DNA from: Actinomycetota bacterium
Lineage (GTDB): Bacteria; Actinomycetota; Thermoleophilia; Miltoncostaeales; Miltoncostaeaceae
Direction: 5' to 3'
NCBI GenBank assembly: GCA_020636905.1
Contig: JACJWX010000001.1
Coordinates: forward strand, 62,001-126,000
Length of the DNA stretch: 64,000 bases
Position numbers and translations under genes: made by a program. The notes under the pieces were generated by a model that worked only from the letters and a program-made list of their open reading frames with translations, ran no database searches and was not told the origin of the DNA. The first letter of the stretch is position 1. Every line of letters starts with the position of its first letter. Of this stretch, positions 51,872 through 60,948 are shown one piece after another.

Positions 51872-52244
51872 GCGGGCTCGACAGGAGGAAGTCCGCCGTG
51901 GCCCGGTTGCAGGCGATCGGGCAGTTGTAGACGACGGCCACCCGAAGCAGCGCCTTCACGTCGACGTCGTGCGGTTGCGCCTCCAGGGGGTCCCAGAAGA
52001 ACACCACCATGTCCAGCCGACCCTCGGCGATCCCCGCACCGACCTGCTGATCGCCTCCGAGCGGGCCCGACAGGAACAGGTTGACGTCCAGATCGAGCTC
52101 CTCGGCGATGAGCCGCCCGGTGGTTCCGGTGCCGTAGAGATCGTGCCCCACCAGCGTCCCCCGGTTGAACCGGGCCCAGTCGAGGATGTCGAGCTTCCGG
52201 TTGTCATGCGCGATCAGCACGATGCGTTTACGGTGGTCGGTCAC
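51789..52244 (-). CDS. mgsA: Methylglyoxal synthase
   Basis: The 151-residue protein matches the family length. It converts dihydroxyacetone phosphate to methylglyoxal and phosphate, bypassing lower glycolysis. Visible motifs: IAHDNRK (near 11), YGTGTTGR (37-44, phosphate loop), GPLGGDQQVGA with catalytic Asp65, FFWDPL with Asp85 and QPHDVDV with His92. The GTG at 52244 gives the usual length; an upstream start at 52280 would add 12 residues. It is divergent from pdxH. Confidence 0.95.
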   Translation of the reverse strand: MTDHRKRIVLIAHDNRKLDILDWARFNRGTLVGHDLYGTGTTGRLIAEELDLDVNLFLSGPLGGDQQVGAGIAEGRLDMVVFFWDPLEAQPHDVDVKALLRVAVVYNCPIACNRATADFLLSSPLMHTNYERMRRLPGDPAPADAASADGE

Positions 52245-52354
52245 GGCGTCATCTCCGGTGCGAGCGGTTCCCGGATGCACGGTAGCCCCTCCCCGACCCC
52301 GCGGGGAAGAGGGGTGTCATGTGGCACGCGCGGGCGGCCACTACGATTCACCCG

Positions 52355-52993
52355 ATGTCGATGGACCTCAGCGACCGCCGCGTCGAATACGCCAATCGTG
52401 GTCTGGACCCAGCCGATGTGGATCCCGATCCGCTCGCGCAGTTCGCGGCGTGGTTCGCGGAGGCCGACCAGGCGGGCGTCGCCGAGCCGAACGCGGCCGT
52501 GCTCGCCACGGTCGACGAAGCGGGGCGTCCATGGACCCGCCACGTCCTGCTCAAGGCCACCGCCGGCGACGCGTTCGTCTTCTACACGAACCTCGGGAGT
52601 GACAAGGCGAGCGACATCGCGGCCAATCCGTTCGTGTCGCTCTGCTTCGCCTGGGCGCCGATCGGACGCCAGGTCATCGTGTCCGGGCCCGCGGCTCCGG
52701 TCGACACGGCGACGGCCGACGCCTACTTCGCCAGCCGCCCCAGAGGCAGCCAGCTGGGCGCCTGGGCGTCGCCCCAGAGCCGGGTCATCCCCGACCGCGC
52801 GGTTCTGGAACAGGCCTACCGGGATGCCGAGGCCCGCTACCCCGACGTCGTGCCGCGGCCGCCGCAGTGGGGCGGGTACCGCGTGACGCCCGACCACATC
52901 GAGTTCTGGCAGGGGCGGCCCAGCCGTCTGCACGATCGCGTCCGTTACCGGCGCGAGGACGGACGCTGGATCGTGGAGCGCCGGGCGCCGTAG
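52355..52993 (+). CDS. pdxH: Pyridoxamine/pyridoxine 5'-phosphate oxidase
   Basis: The 212-residue flavoprotein makes pyridoxal 5'-phosphate. Typical blocks are present: DPLAQFAAWFAEADQAGVAEPNA, VLLKATAGDAFVFYTNLGSDKA (FMN binding), SRPRGSQLGAWASPQS and the C-terminal signature PDHIEFWQGRPSRLHDR. The ATG at 52355 is used. It is convergent with the fabF-type gene ending at 53004. Confidence 0.96.
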   Translation: MSMDLSDRRVEYANRGLDPADVDPDPLAQFAAWFAEADQAGVAEPNAAVLATVDEAGRPWTRHVLLKATAGDAFVFYTNLGSDKASDIAANPFVSLCFAWAPIGRQVIVSGPAAPVDTATADAYFASRPRGSQLGAWASPQSRVIPDRAVLEQAYRDAEARYPDVVPRPPQWGGYRVTPDHIEFWQGRPSRLHDRVRYRREDGRWIVERRAP

Positions 52994-53003
52994 CCGGACG
53001 GCG

Positions 53004-54224
53004 TCAGGCCCCGGGCGGGCGGCGGAACACGACGCAGCTGTTGTGACCCCCGAAACCGAACGAGGTGCTCACGGCGACCTCGACATGCACGTGGCGCGGC
53101 TCGGTGACGTGATCGAGGGTGTCCCCATCGTCGGGCGTCGTCAGGTTGCGGGTGGCCGGGAGGACGCCGCGCGAGAGGGCCAGGATCGTCCCGACGGCTT
53201 CGATGCCACCTGCCGCGCCCAGCGTGTGGCCATGACCCGCCTTGGTTGCCGAGACGGCCGCGTGGCCGACCCCGGCGGCCTGCAACGCTCGCGCCTCGGC
53301 GGTGTCCCCGACCGGTGTGGACGTGGCATGCGCGTTGACGTACTCCACCGCGTCCGGGGTCAGGCCCGCGTCCTCGAGCGCCGCAAGCATCGCGCGGGCG
53401 GCGCCGGAGCCCGTCGGATCGGGATCGGTGAGATGGCCGGCGTCGCAGCTCGCCCCGTGGCCGCACACCTCGGCGAGCACGCTCGCGCCCCTGGCGAGGG
53501 CGTGGTCGAGTGACTCCAGCAGCAGGATCCCCGCTCCCTCGCCGATGACGAACCCGTCGCGGTCGGCGTCGAACGGACGGGAGCGCTCGTCGACCGGACG
53601 CGTCGACGGGCTGAGCGCCCCGGCCTTCAGGTAGCCCGCCGCCACGACGGGCGTGATGGGTGCCTCGGCGCCCCCGGCGAGCATGAGCGGGGCACGTCCG
53701 TCGCGGATCGCGCGGTAGGCGAAGCCGATGGCATCGGTTCCCGCGGCACATGCCGCCGACGTGACCATGGTCGGGCCGCGGAGTTCCAGCACACGCGTCA
53801 TCGCGGCGCAGGGCGCGTTCGGCAGTGAGAGCGCGACCGAGAACGGACTGACGCGATCCGCGCCACGTTCCAAAAAGGCGCGATGGGCTTCCATCAGCGT
53901 CTCGGTGCCGCCGTGGGCACATCCCAGCGACGCGCCGATCTGCTCGGGCCGCACGTCGGGAGCACCGCCCGACCGCAACGCCTCGGCGCCGGCGAGCGCG
54001 GCGAACCGGCCAACACGGTCCATGCGGCGGCTCTCCCTCGCCCCGAAGTGCTCCTTCGCGGCATCGTCCGGATCCCGGGCCGGGAAGGCGGCGATCGTAC
54101 CGACGCCCTCGACGTCGATCTCGCGGGCACCGCTCGCCGTCGAGACGAGACCGGCCCAGAACGACTCGACGTCGGCACCGAGGGCACACGTGACCCCCAG
54201 ACCGGTGACGACAACACGCTGCAC
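53004..54224 (-). CDS. fabF: 3-oxoacyl-ACP synthase, FabF type
   Basis: The 406-residue protein has the FabF active site: Cys159 in TSAACAAGTDA, His299 in NAHATSTPVGD, and Lys328 with His333 in ATKAGHGHTLGAAGG. FGFGGHNSCVVFR closes the fold. The consensus TACATG is changed to SAACAAG. It condenses malonyl-ACP with acyl-ACP in fatty acid or polyketide synthesis. No ACP or other fab gene is adjacent, so a role in a secondary pathway is possible. The GTG at 54224 is used; the frame is open further upstream. Confidence 0.92.
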   Translation of the reverse strand: MQRVVVTGLGVTCALGADVESFWAGLVSTASGAREIDVEGVGTIAAFPARDPDDAAKEHFGARESRRMDRVGRFAALAGAEALRSGGAPDVRPEQIGASLGCAHGGTETLMEAHRAFLERGADRVSPFSVALSLPNAPCAAMTRVLELRGPTMVTSAACAAGTDAIGFAYRAIRDGRAPLMLAGGAEAPITPVVAAGYLKAGALSPSTRPVDERSRPFDADRDGFVIGEGAGILLLESLDHALARGASVLAEVCGHGASCDAGHLTDPDPTGSGAARAMLAALEDAGLTPDAVEYVNAHATSTPVGDTAEARALQAAGVGHAAVSATKAGHGHTLGAAGGIEAVGTILALSRGVLPATRNLTTPDDGDTLDHVTEPRHVHVEVAVSTSFGFGGHNSCVVFRRPPGA

Positions 54225-54299
54225 GGCGTGATCCTGCCACACGGACCCCGGGTGGGCCGCCTGGGCAGCCGTATGCCCGGCGCGATTACACTCGGACGC

Positions 54300-54962
54300 G
54301 TGAACCCTCCGGATCGCCCGTTCGCCGCCGACCGAGTGCTCGGCTGGATGGCCCGGCACGGCGACCGCCTCCAGGCCCTGCTCGCCGAGCAGGAGGCGCT
54401 CGGCAATCCCGTTCGCCGTTCGGCGGACGACGGTGCCCTGCGCGCGCACCTGCAGTTCCTGGCCGAAGCCCTGCACGCGACGGCAGACCCCCGTCTGGAG
54501 TCGCGCCTGGCGATGTATCGGGACGAGCTCCAGGGGTGGTTCGACGCACAACAGGGCGAGCTCGACGCGCACCTCGACCGGGCCGAAGGCGCCATGGCGC
54601 TCCAGGAGCATCTCCAGTTCGGCACGCGCCCGGGGCATGATCCGTCACTCGACGCGTCCCTGGAGCGCCGCCACCGGATCCTGGCCTGGGTACGGCTGGC
54701 GATCATCGGGCTCGAATCGGCGCTCGGTCCCGAGTTCGACGGACTCGCGGACGACGTCCTGGCGTGGATGGGCGATCGGCAGCGTGACCTGAGCCAGCAC
54801 GTGCTGACGCTGCTGGCGCACGTGAAGACCGCCTATGAACAACGGTCGCCCGGCGAGCCCATGACCGCGGAGACGACCGACGAGATCGGTCAGACCGCCG
54901 CGGTCCGCGGGACGGTCCGCCATCTGGTGACCGCACTCCAGGAGGCCGTCACCATCGGATGA
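54300..54962 (+). CDS. Hypothetical helical protein
   Basis: The 220-residue protein is predicted to be almost entirely helical, without a signal or membrane helix. It begins MNPPDRPFAADRVLGWMARH and includes LRAHLQFLAEALHATADPRL and VLAWMGDRQRDLSQHVLTLL. The GTG at 54300 or the ATG at 54273 could start it. It is divergent from the fabF-type gene and ends at a shared hairpin with etfA. I do not recognise it. Confidence 0.7.
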   Translation: MNPPDRPFAADRVLGWMARHGDRLQALLAEQEALGNPVRRSADDGALRAHLQFLAEALHATADPRLESRLAMYRDELQGWFDAQQGELDAHLDRAEGAMALQEHLQFGTRPGHDPSLDASLERRHRILAWVRLAIIGLESALGPEFDGLADDVLAWMGDRQRDLSQHVLTLLAHVKTAYEQRSPGEPMTAETTDEIGQTAAVRGTVRHLVTALQEAVTIG

Positions 54963-54963
54963 T

Positions 54964-54987
54964 GCCGGGGCGGAGGACCGCCCCGGC
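54964..54987. terminator. Bidirectional terminator between convergent genes
   Basis: A perfect 10-bp stem GCCGGGGCGG-AGGA-CCGCCCCGGC begins directly after the stop of the hypothetical gene and ends 12 bp before the etfA stop, so it can end both transcripts. Confidence 0.75.
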
Positions 54988-54998
54988 AACAGCCGGCA

Positions 54999-55958
54999 CT
55001 ACCCCTTGCGCTCCTGCACCAGCTTGGTGAGGGCGGGCACCACGTTGTTGAGGTCACCGACGATCGCAACGTCGGCGAAGGTCATGATCGGGGCGTTGGC
55101 GTCCTTGTTGATCGCCACGATGACCTGTGAGCTCTGCATGCCCACCTTGTGCTGGATCGCGCCCGACACACCCGCGCCGATGTACAGCTTCGGTGCGACG
55201 GTCTTGCCGGTCTGGCCGATCTGCGTGGGGTAGGGGTACCAGCCCGAGTCCACCACGGCGCGCGTCGAGGCGACGGCACCGCCGAGCGCGGAGGCGAGCG
55301 CTTCGAGCTGGCCGAAGCCCTCGGGTGCCCCGAGACCGCGGCCGCCGCACACCAGGATGTCCGCTTCCTCGATCGACGGACCGCTGGACTCCTCGGTCGT
55401 CTGCAGGGTGATCTGCGCCTTCGAGCTGAAGTCCTGAAGCTGCGGAGACACGTTCTCGACGGCTCCCGCGGCCGGTGACTCGGTCGGTTCGAACGAACCG
55501 GGCCGGATGAGCCCGAGACGCGGGGTCGAGGTCCAGGCCACATCGACCAGAATGGTGTCGCCGAGCGCCGACCGCTTGCCGATCAGCTCGCCGCCGTCCA
55601 TCACGAGGTCACCGAGACCCCAGTTCAGGCCGGCGTCCAGGCGCGCCGACAGGCCGCCGGCGATGTCGGCCGCCAGGACCGAACCCTGGAACAGGACGTT
55701 GTCGAACCCGTGCTGGCCGACGAGGGCGGCGATGACGTCCACGCGGGGCTGCGGGAGCGGCTTCTCGACCGAGGCGTCGTCGACCACGAAGACCTTCGCC
55801 GCACCGTACTTCGCGGCCTGCTCGGCGAGACCGGCGACACCGGAGCCGATCAGCAGCGCGGAGGTGTCCGAGTCGAGCGAGGCCGCCTTGGACAGCACCC
55901 CGAGCGATCCCTTCTGAATGGCATCGCCACGATGCTCGAGGAAAACCAGGGTGCTCAT
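54999..55958 (-). CDS. etfA: Electron transfer flavoprotein, alpha subunit
   Basis: The 319-residue protein binds FAD: the C-terminal signature LYIGAGVSGAIQHKVGMQSS is followed by VIVAINKDANAPIMTFADV, both characteristic of EtfA. The N-terminal half has the adenine-nucleotide-like EtfA fold (LVFLEHRGDAIQKGSLGVL). With EtfB it passes electrons from acyl-CoA dehydrogenases to ETF:quinone oxidoreductase. Its start overlaps the etfB stop by 4 bp. Confidence 0.96.
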   Translation of the reverse strand: MSTLVFLEHRGDAIQKGSLGVLSKAASLDSDTSALLIGSGVAGLAEQAAKYGAAKVFVVDDASVEKPLPQPRVDVIAALVGQHGFDNVLFQGSVLAADIAGGLSARLDAGLNWGLGDLVMDGGELIGKRSALGDTILVDVAWTSTPRLGLIRPGSFEPTESPAAGAVENVSPQLQDFSSKAQITLQTTEESSGPSIEEADILVCGGRGLGAPEGFGQLEALASALGGAVASTRAVVDSGWYPYPTQIGQTGKTVAPKLYIGAGVSGAIQHKVGMQSSQVIVAINKDANAPIMTFADVAIVGDLNNVVPALTKLVQERKG

Positions 55959-56737
55959 ACGAACTTCCTTTCGACCAGGAACGCCATGAGTTGTTCGGCG
56001 GAGCTGCCACCCTCGTCTTCGAGGACCAGCGTGTCGCCGCGGGAGGGCGGCGGCGACAGATCGAGCACCTTCGTGCGCGAGCCGGACTCGCCGGCGTCCG
56101 ACGCATCGACGCCGAGATCGGCCAGGCTGTTGACGTCCTGAGGCTTCTTCTTGGCGCTCATGATGCCCTTGAGCGACGGGTAGCGCGGCTCGTTGAGGGC
56201 GTCGGAGACGGCGAGCACCGCGGGCAACGGCGAGGTGATCGTGTCGTAGCCGAACTCGGTCTGGCGCTTGGCGGTGATCGATCCACCGGCCACCTCGAGC
56301 TCGGACACCTGTGAGACCACCGGCAGCTGCAGCCGTTCGGCGATCGCCGACCAGAGCACCGCACCATCCGAATCCTCGGCCGCCTGCCCGAAGAGCACCA
56401 GGTCGGCCTCCTCGCGCTTGATCGCCGCGGCCAGGACCTTGCTGGTCGCGACCAGGTCGGATCCGGCCGCGGCCTCGTCCGAGATGAGCACGGCGCGATC
56501 GGCGCCCATCGCCAGCGCCTTCCGCACCGACTCGAGGGCCTTGTCCTGCCCCATCGAGATCAGCACGACCTCGCCGCCACCATCGGCGTCCTTGAGGCGG
56601 AGCGCCTCTTCCACCGCATTGAGGTCGTAGGCGTTGATGGCGCGTTCCCCGGATCGATCCAGGCGCTTCGTCGCCGGATCAATCCGGCGGCCCGAGCCAG
56701 CCTCCGGAACCTCTTTCACACAGACCGCGATCTTCAT
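55955..56737 (-). CDS. etfB: Electron transfer flavoprotein, beta subunit
   Basis: The 260-residue protein starts MKIAVCVKEVPEAGSGRRID and has NAYDLNAVEEALRLKD and the AMP-binding region DLVLFGQAAEDSDGAVLWSAIAE, both typical of EtfB. The ATG at 56737 has GGGAG 5 nt upstream and is chosen over a start at 56782. It is the first gene of the etfBA operon. The divergent gap of 400 bp to thiB holds the TPP riboswitch on the other strand. Confidence 0.95.
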   Translation of the reverse strand: MKIAVCVKEVPEAGSGRRIDPATKRLDRSGERAINAYDLNAVEEALRLKDADGGGEVVLISMGQDKALESVRKALAMGADRAVLISDEAAAGSDLVATSKVLAAAIKREEADLVLFGQAAEDSDGAVLWSAIAERLQLPVVSQVSELEVAGGSITAKRQTEFGYDTITSPLPAVLAVSDALNEPRYPSLKGIMSAKKKPQDVNSLADLGVDASDAGESGSRTKVLDLSPPPSRGDTLVLEDEGGSSAEQLMAFLVERKFV

Positions 56738-56978
56738 TCGATCTCCCAGCAACTCGCCGGTCTCCGGATGCCATGGCGGCACACGACTGTTCGCCGCCGG
56801 ACACCCCTAACCGCGCCCCCACGGATTCCGTCCGAAAGCGCATCAAGTCATCCTAACCAGAGAGGCATGGCGAGGGGGAGTGGGGAGCGGGGACGCTCGA
56901 CCCGAACGCGAACCGGGAGCGGCGGGAGCCCGGCGCGCGTCGGCACCCGCCCCGACGCGGTACACTCGCCCGGCGGTC

Positions 56979-57068
56979 AACGACAGGGGAGCGCCGCAGG
57001 GCGCTGAGAGTGCGGATCACCGCAGACCCTCGAACCTGATCCGGTTCGTACCGGTGGAGGAAGTCGAG
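56979..57068 (+). promoter_or_regulatory. TPP (THI-box) riboswitch
   Basis: The conserved blocks occur in order: ACAGGGGAGC, GCGCTGAGAGTGCGG, CGCAGACCCTCGAACCTGAT and CCGGTTCGTACCGGTGGAGGAAGTCG. CTGAGAG and ACCTGAT are the thiamine-pyrophosphate-binding motifs. The closing stem pairs CGAC near 56981 with GTCG near 57063. It controls the thiBPQ operon that starts 70 bp downstream. Confidence 0.95.
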
Positions 57069-57115
57069 AACTCAGTGACAGGCCGGTCGAGTGGAGACGT
57101 CGACGGTTGGTCCTC

Positions 57116-57133
57116 CCCTCCAATACTGGAGGG
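57116..57133 (+). promoter_or_regulatory. Hairpin sequestering the thiB ribosome-binding site
   Basis: CCCTCCA-ATAC-TGGAGGG is a perfect 7-bp hairpin whose 3' arm is the thiB Shine-Dalgarno sequence, 4 nt before the ATG. It is probably the expression platform of the riboswitch: with TPP bound the hairpin forms and translation stops. Confidence 0.65.
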
Positions 57134-57137
57134 ACGA

Positions 57138-58202
57138 ATGGTGAAGTACAGGCGATGGTGCGGCGTCGCGCTCGCCGTGGTCGCGGCGATCGGGGTCGCC
57201 GGGTGCGGGGGCGGAGACTCGGCCCGCACCGATGGCGACACGACGACCGTCACCGTGATGACCCACGACTCGTGGAGCGCTCCGGATGCGCTCATCGCGG
57301 GGTTCGAAGCGTCGACGGGCTACAAACTGCGGTTCCAGTCGAGTGGGGACGCCGGCGAGGTCACCAACAAGGTCGTCCTGACCAAGGACGCGCCCGTGGC
57401 GGACGTCGTCTACGGAATCGACAACACCTTCGCGACGCGTGCGGTGGATGCCGGCGTGCTGAGCGCCTACGTCCCGGGGGACCTTCCGGCGAGCGCCGCC
57501 GGGTTCGCGCTCGAGGGCGATGGCGCCGACAGGCTGACGCCCATCGACTATGGCGACGTCTGCGTGAACATCGACGACGCCTGGTTCGCCGACCACGGCA
57601 TCGCCCCGCCGCGGAGTCTCGACGACCTGACCAAACCCGCGTACCGAGGGCTGTTCGTCACTCCGGGGGCGCCCACCTCGTCGCCCGGGATGGCGTTCCT
57701 CGTGGCGACGGTCGGCGCCTTCGGCGAAAGCGGCTGGCAGGACTACTGGCGCGCGCTGATGCGCAACGGAACCAAGATCACCAGCGGGTGGTCCGACGCC
57801 TACGGCGTCGACTTCACCGCCGGTGAGGGCAACGGCACGCGGCCGATCGTTCTCTCGTACGCGTCCTCGCCGCCGTTCACGATCCCGAAGGGCGGATCCC
57901 GCCCGACGACCTCGGCGCTGCTGAACACGTGCTTCCGCCAGGTCGAGTACGCCGGCGTGCTCGAAGGCAGCGACAACGTCGCCGGTGCCCACGCGTTCAT
58001 CGACTTCCTGGTGAGTCGCGAATTTCAGGCGTCGCTTCCCGAGAACATGTACGTGTTCCCGGTCGATGACGCGGTCGCGTTGCCGCGCCTCTGGGAACGC
58101 TTCGCGAAGGTCGCGCCGTCGCCGATCACCGTGGCGCCCTCAACCATCGCCGCACGACGAGACGAGTGGCTGAAGGCGTGGGCGGACATCACGTCAGGGT
58201 GA
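57138..58202 (+). CDS. thiB: Thiamine ABC importer substrate-binding lipoprotein
   Basis: The 354-residue protein has a lipoprotein signal with VAGCGGGD (Cys near residue 23). It is a ThiB/TbpA-type binding protein: VTVMTHDSWSAPDALIAGFE, DAPVADVVYGIDNTFATRA and LSYASSPPFTIPKGG. Riboswitch control supports thiamine or its phosphates as ligand. The stop overlaps the permease start by 4 bp. Confidence 0.93.
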   Translation: MVKYRRWCGVALAVVAAIGVAGCGGGDSARTDGDTTTVTVMTHDSWSAPDALIAGFEASTGYKLRFQSSGDAGEVTNKVVLTKDAPVADVVYGIDNTFATRAVDAGVLSAYVPGDLPASAAGFALEGDGADRLTPIDYGDVCVNIDDAWFADHGIAPPRSLDDLTKPAYRGLFVTPGAPTSSPGMAFLVATVGAFGESGWQDYWRALMRNGTKITSGWSDAYGVDFTAGEGNGTRPIVLSYASSPPFTIPKGGSRPTTSALLNTCFRQVEYAGVLEGSDNVAGAHAFIDFLVSREFQASLPENMYVFPVDDAVALPRLWERFAKVAPSPITVAPSTIAARRDEWLKAWADITSG

Positions 58203-59893
58203 GCTCCTCACGCTCGATCCCTCCGGCCGGCGCCGCCCCTCGGCGCCGGCCGGAGTCCGCGGCCGCCATCGCGATCGGTGCCATGGCGCTCGTGCCGCTG
58301 CTGTTCCTGGCGGTGTTCTTCGTCTGGCCGGTCCTGACCATGATCGGTCGCGGGCTGATCGTGGACGGCGCCCTCGACCTCTCCGGGTTCGGCGAGGTCT
58401 TCGCCAGCGCCCGCATCCGGCGGGTCATCTGGCTGACCGTCGCCCAGGCCGTGGTCGCCACCGGAGTGTCGACCGCCCTGGGGCTGCCGCTCGCGTTCGT
58501 CGCGTACCGGCTGCGCTTCCCGGGGCGCGCCGTCCTGCGGGCGCTGGCGGTGATGCCGTTCGTGATGCCGACGGTCGTCGTCGGAATCGCCTTCCGGACC
58601 CTGCTCGCCCCCGGCGGCGCGCTGGGCGGCCTCGGACTCGACGGGACCTGGACCGCGATCATCGCCGCACTCGTCTTCTTCAATATCTCGGTCGTGGTGC
58701 GCACCGTCGGCGTCGCCTGGGAGGGACTCGACCCGCGGGCCGGCGAGGTCGCGGCGTCGCTCGGGGCGTCGCCCTGGCAGGTGCTTCGCACCGTGACGCT
58801 TCCGGCGCTCGCCCCGGCCATCGTCTCTGCCGCCTCGGTGGTGTTCCTGTTCTGCGCCACGGCGTTCGGCGTCGTGCTCACGATGGGGGGCCTCCGCTAC
58901 GGCACCATCGAAACCGAGATCTACCTGCAGACGGTGCAGTTCCTGGATCTGCGCGCGGCTGCGGTGCTCTCGATCCTCCAGATGGTCGTGGTCGTCTCGA
59001 TGCTGTGGGTGGTGTCGCGCACCCGCGGTCAGGACACCGGCCAGCGGCGCGGCCATCGATCCGGAGCCGCCGCGAGGCCGGGCGCGGGCCACGCGGCCGC
59101 GCTCGTGGTGACCGCGGCGGTGGTGGCGTTTATCTGCGCGCCGATCCTCTCCCTGGTGACGCGGTCACTCCGCAACCAGGGCGGGTGGACGCTCGAGCAC
59201 TACCGCAACCTGTCGGGCTCCGGCGAGCACAACGCCCTCCTGGTCACCGTCTGGGAGGCGGCCGCCAACTCGCTGCGCATCGCGTTGGTCGCGACGATCC
59301 TGGCGACCGCCCTTGGCCTGCTGGTGGCAATCACCGTCGGCAGGCCCGACCGGACCGCGCGTGCCCGGCGACTGCGATCCGCCTTCGACGCGGCGTTCAT
59401 GCTCCCCTTGGGGGTGTCGGCGGTGACCGTCGGCTTCGGATTCCTCATCACGCTCAACCGGCCGCCGCTCGATCTGCGCACGTCCCCCTGGCTGGTCCCG
59501 ATCGCGCAGGCCACCGTCGCCCTGCCCCTGGTGGTGCGGACGCTCGTGCCCGTGCTCCGGTCGATCGACGATCGGTTGCGCCAGTCGGCCGCGGTGCTCG
59601 GGGCGGGCCGGGCCCGGACTTTCCTCACCGTCGACGTGCCGGTGTTGTGGCGGCCGCTGCTGGCGGCGGCGGGCTTCGCGATGGCCGTGTCGCTCGGCGA
59701 GTTCGGCGCCACGAGCTTCCTCGCGCGCGACGACAATCCGACCCTGCCGGTCGTCATCTACCGGCTCATCGGCCGTCCGGGAACCGAGAACGCCGGGATG
59801 GCGATGGCGGGTGGTGTGGTCCTCGCGACCATGACGGTCGTCCTGATGGGGCTCGTGGAACGGCTCCGGGTCCGGGGGGTGGGAGGCTTCTGA
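58199..59893 (+). CDS. thiP: Thiamine ABC importer permease (duplicated, two halves)
   Basis: The 564-residue protein contains two fused permease halves, each about six helices. Each half has an EAA loop: EGLDPRAGEVAASLGASPWQ in the first and RSIDDRLRQSAAVLGAGRAR in the second. This fused form is typical of ThiP. It overlaps thiB by 4 bp and thiQ by 1 bp, so one transcript encodes the importer. Confidence 0.92.
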   Translation: MSSSRSIPPAGAAPRRRPESAAAIAIGAMALVPLLFLAVFFVWPVLTMIGRGLIVDGALDLSGFGEVFASARIRRVIWLTVAQAVVATGVSTALGLPLAFVAYRLRFPGRAVLRALAVMPFVMPTVVVGIAFRTLLAPGGALGGLGLDGTWTAIIAALVFFNISVVVRTVGVAWEGLDPRAGEVAASLGASPWQVLRTVTLPALAPAIVSAASVVFLFCATAFGVVLTMGGLRYGTIETEIYLQTVQFLDLRAAAVLSILQMVVVVSMLWVVSRTRGQDTGQRRGHRSGAAARPGAGHAAALVVTAAVVAFICAPILSLVTRSLRNQGGWTLEHYRNLSGSGEHNALLVTVWEAAANSLRIALVATILATALGLLVAITVGRPDRTARARRLRSAFDAAFMLPLGVSAVTVGFGFLITLNRPPLDLRTSPWLVPIAQATVALPLVVRTLVPVLRSIDDRLRQSAAVLGAGRARTFLTVDVPVLWRPLLAAAGFAMAVSLGEFGATSFLARDDNPTLPVVIYRLIGRPGTENAGMAMAGGVVLATMTVVLMGLVERLRVRGVGGF

Positions 59894-60897
59894 TGCGCGG
59901 ACTGGAGGTTCGAGACCTGCAGGTGCGCTTCGGGTCGACGGCGGCGGTCGAGCACGTCGACCTGCGCGTCCCCGAACACGTCGTCACCGTGATCCTCGGA
60001 CCCTCCGGGTGCGGGAAGTCCACGCTCCTGCGCGCCATCGCCGGGCTCGAACCCATCGCCGGCGGGTCGGTTCGCTTCGACGACGTCGACCAGTCGGGGA
60101 CGCCCGTCCATCGACGCGGATTCGGGCTGATGTTCCAGGACGCCCAGCTGTTCGAGCACATGGACGTCGCCGAGAACGTCGCGTACGGCCTGCGCAGGCA
60201 CGGCTGGCCCGCCGATCGTCGGACTCCGCGCGTGGCCGAACTGCTGGAGCTGGTCGGGCTCGCCGGCTTCGGTCCGCGGCGGCCCGGGACGCTCTCGGGC
60301 GGTGAGCGTCAGCGCGTGGCGCTCGCCCGCGCCCTCGCGCCCGAGCCGCGCCTGCTCCTGCTGGACGAGCCGCTTTCGGCCCTCGATCTCGCCCTCCGGG
60401 TGCGCCTGGCGGGTGAGCTGCGCGAGATCCTGACGGCCACCGGAACCACGACCGTCTTCGTGACGCACGACCACGAGGAGGCCTTCACCGTCGCCGACCA
60501 TGTCGCCGTGATGCGCGGCGGCGCCATCGTGCAACACGGAACCCCCCGCGAGGTCTGGGCGGCGCCCCGGGACGTCGACACGGCCAGGTTCCTGGGGTAC
60601 GCCTCGGTCCTGGGCGGGACGACGGCCCGGGTCCTCACGGATGCATTTCCGGCACTCGGCCGGAGCGACGCGGTCGCGTTGCGGCGAGACAGCCTGCGCG
60701 CCGACGGCGGGCCGCTCGGCGCCACCGTCGCGAGGGTGGCGCCCGGGCTCGCCGAGCAGCGACTGGCAGTGACCCTCTCGGATGGGGCCGAGGTTCCGGC
60801 GGTGGCGCCGAACACCCCGCCACTCGACGTGGGCGATGCGGTGGGACTCTCCCTCGTGCCCGGCACGGCGGCCCTGATCGGGGGAGCATCGGCGTAG
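59893..60897 (+). CDS. thiQ: Thiamine ABC importer ATP-binding protein
   Basis: The 334-residue ATPase has Walker A GPSGCGKSTLLRAIAGL, Q-loop MFQDAQLFEHMDV, signature LSGGERQRVALAR, Walker B LLLLDEPLSALD and H-loop VTHDHEEAF. A C-terminal regulatory part of about 95 residues (TOBE-like) is longer than in enterobacterial ThiQ. The ATG at 59893 overlaps the thiP stop by one base. Operon and riboswitch indicate thiamine uptake. Confidence 0.92.
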   Translation: MRGLEVRDLQVRFGSTAAVEHVDLRVPEHVVTVILGPSGCGKSTLLRAIAGLEPIAGGSVRFDDVDQSGTPVHRRGFGLMFQDAQLFEHMDVAENVAYGLRRHGWPADRRTPRVAELLELVGLAGFGPRRPGTLSGGERQRVALARALAPEPRLLLLDEPLSALDLALRVRLAGELREILTATGTTTVFVTHDHEEAFTVADHVAVMRGGAIVQHGTPREVWAAPRDVDTARFLGYASVLGGTTARVLTDAFPALGRSDAVALRRDSLRADGGPLGATVARVAPGLAEQRLAVTLSDGAEVPAVAPNTPPLDVGDAVGLSLVPGTAALIGGASA

Positions 60898-60948
60898 GGG
60901 TGTCGGCTCGGGCATGGTGTCCGGCGGCCGGTGTGGTTGAATCGGCGG

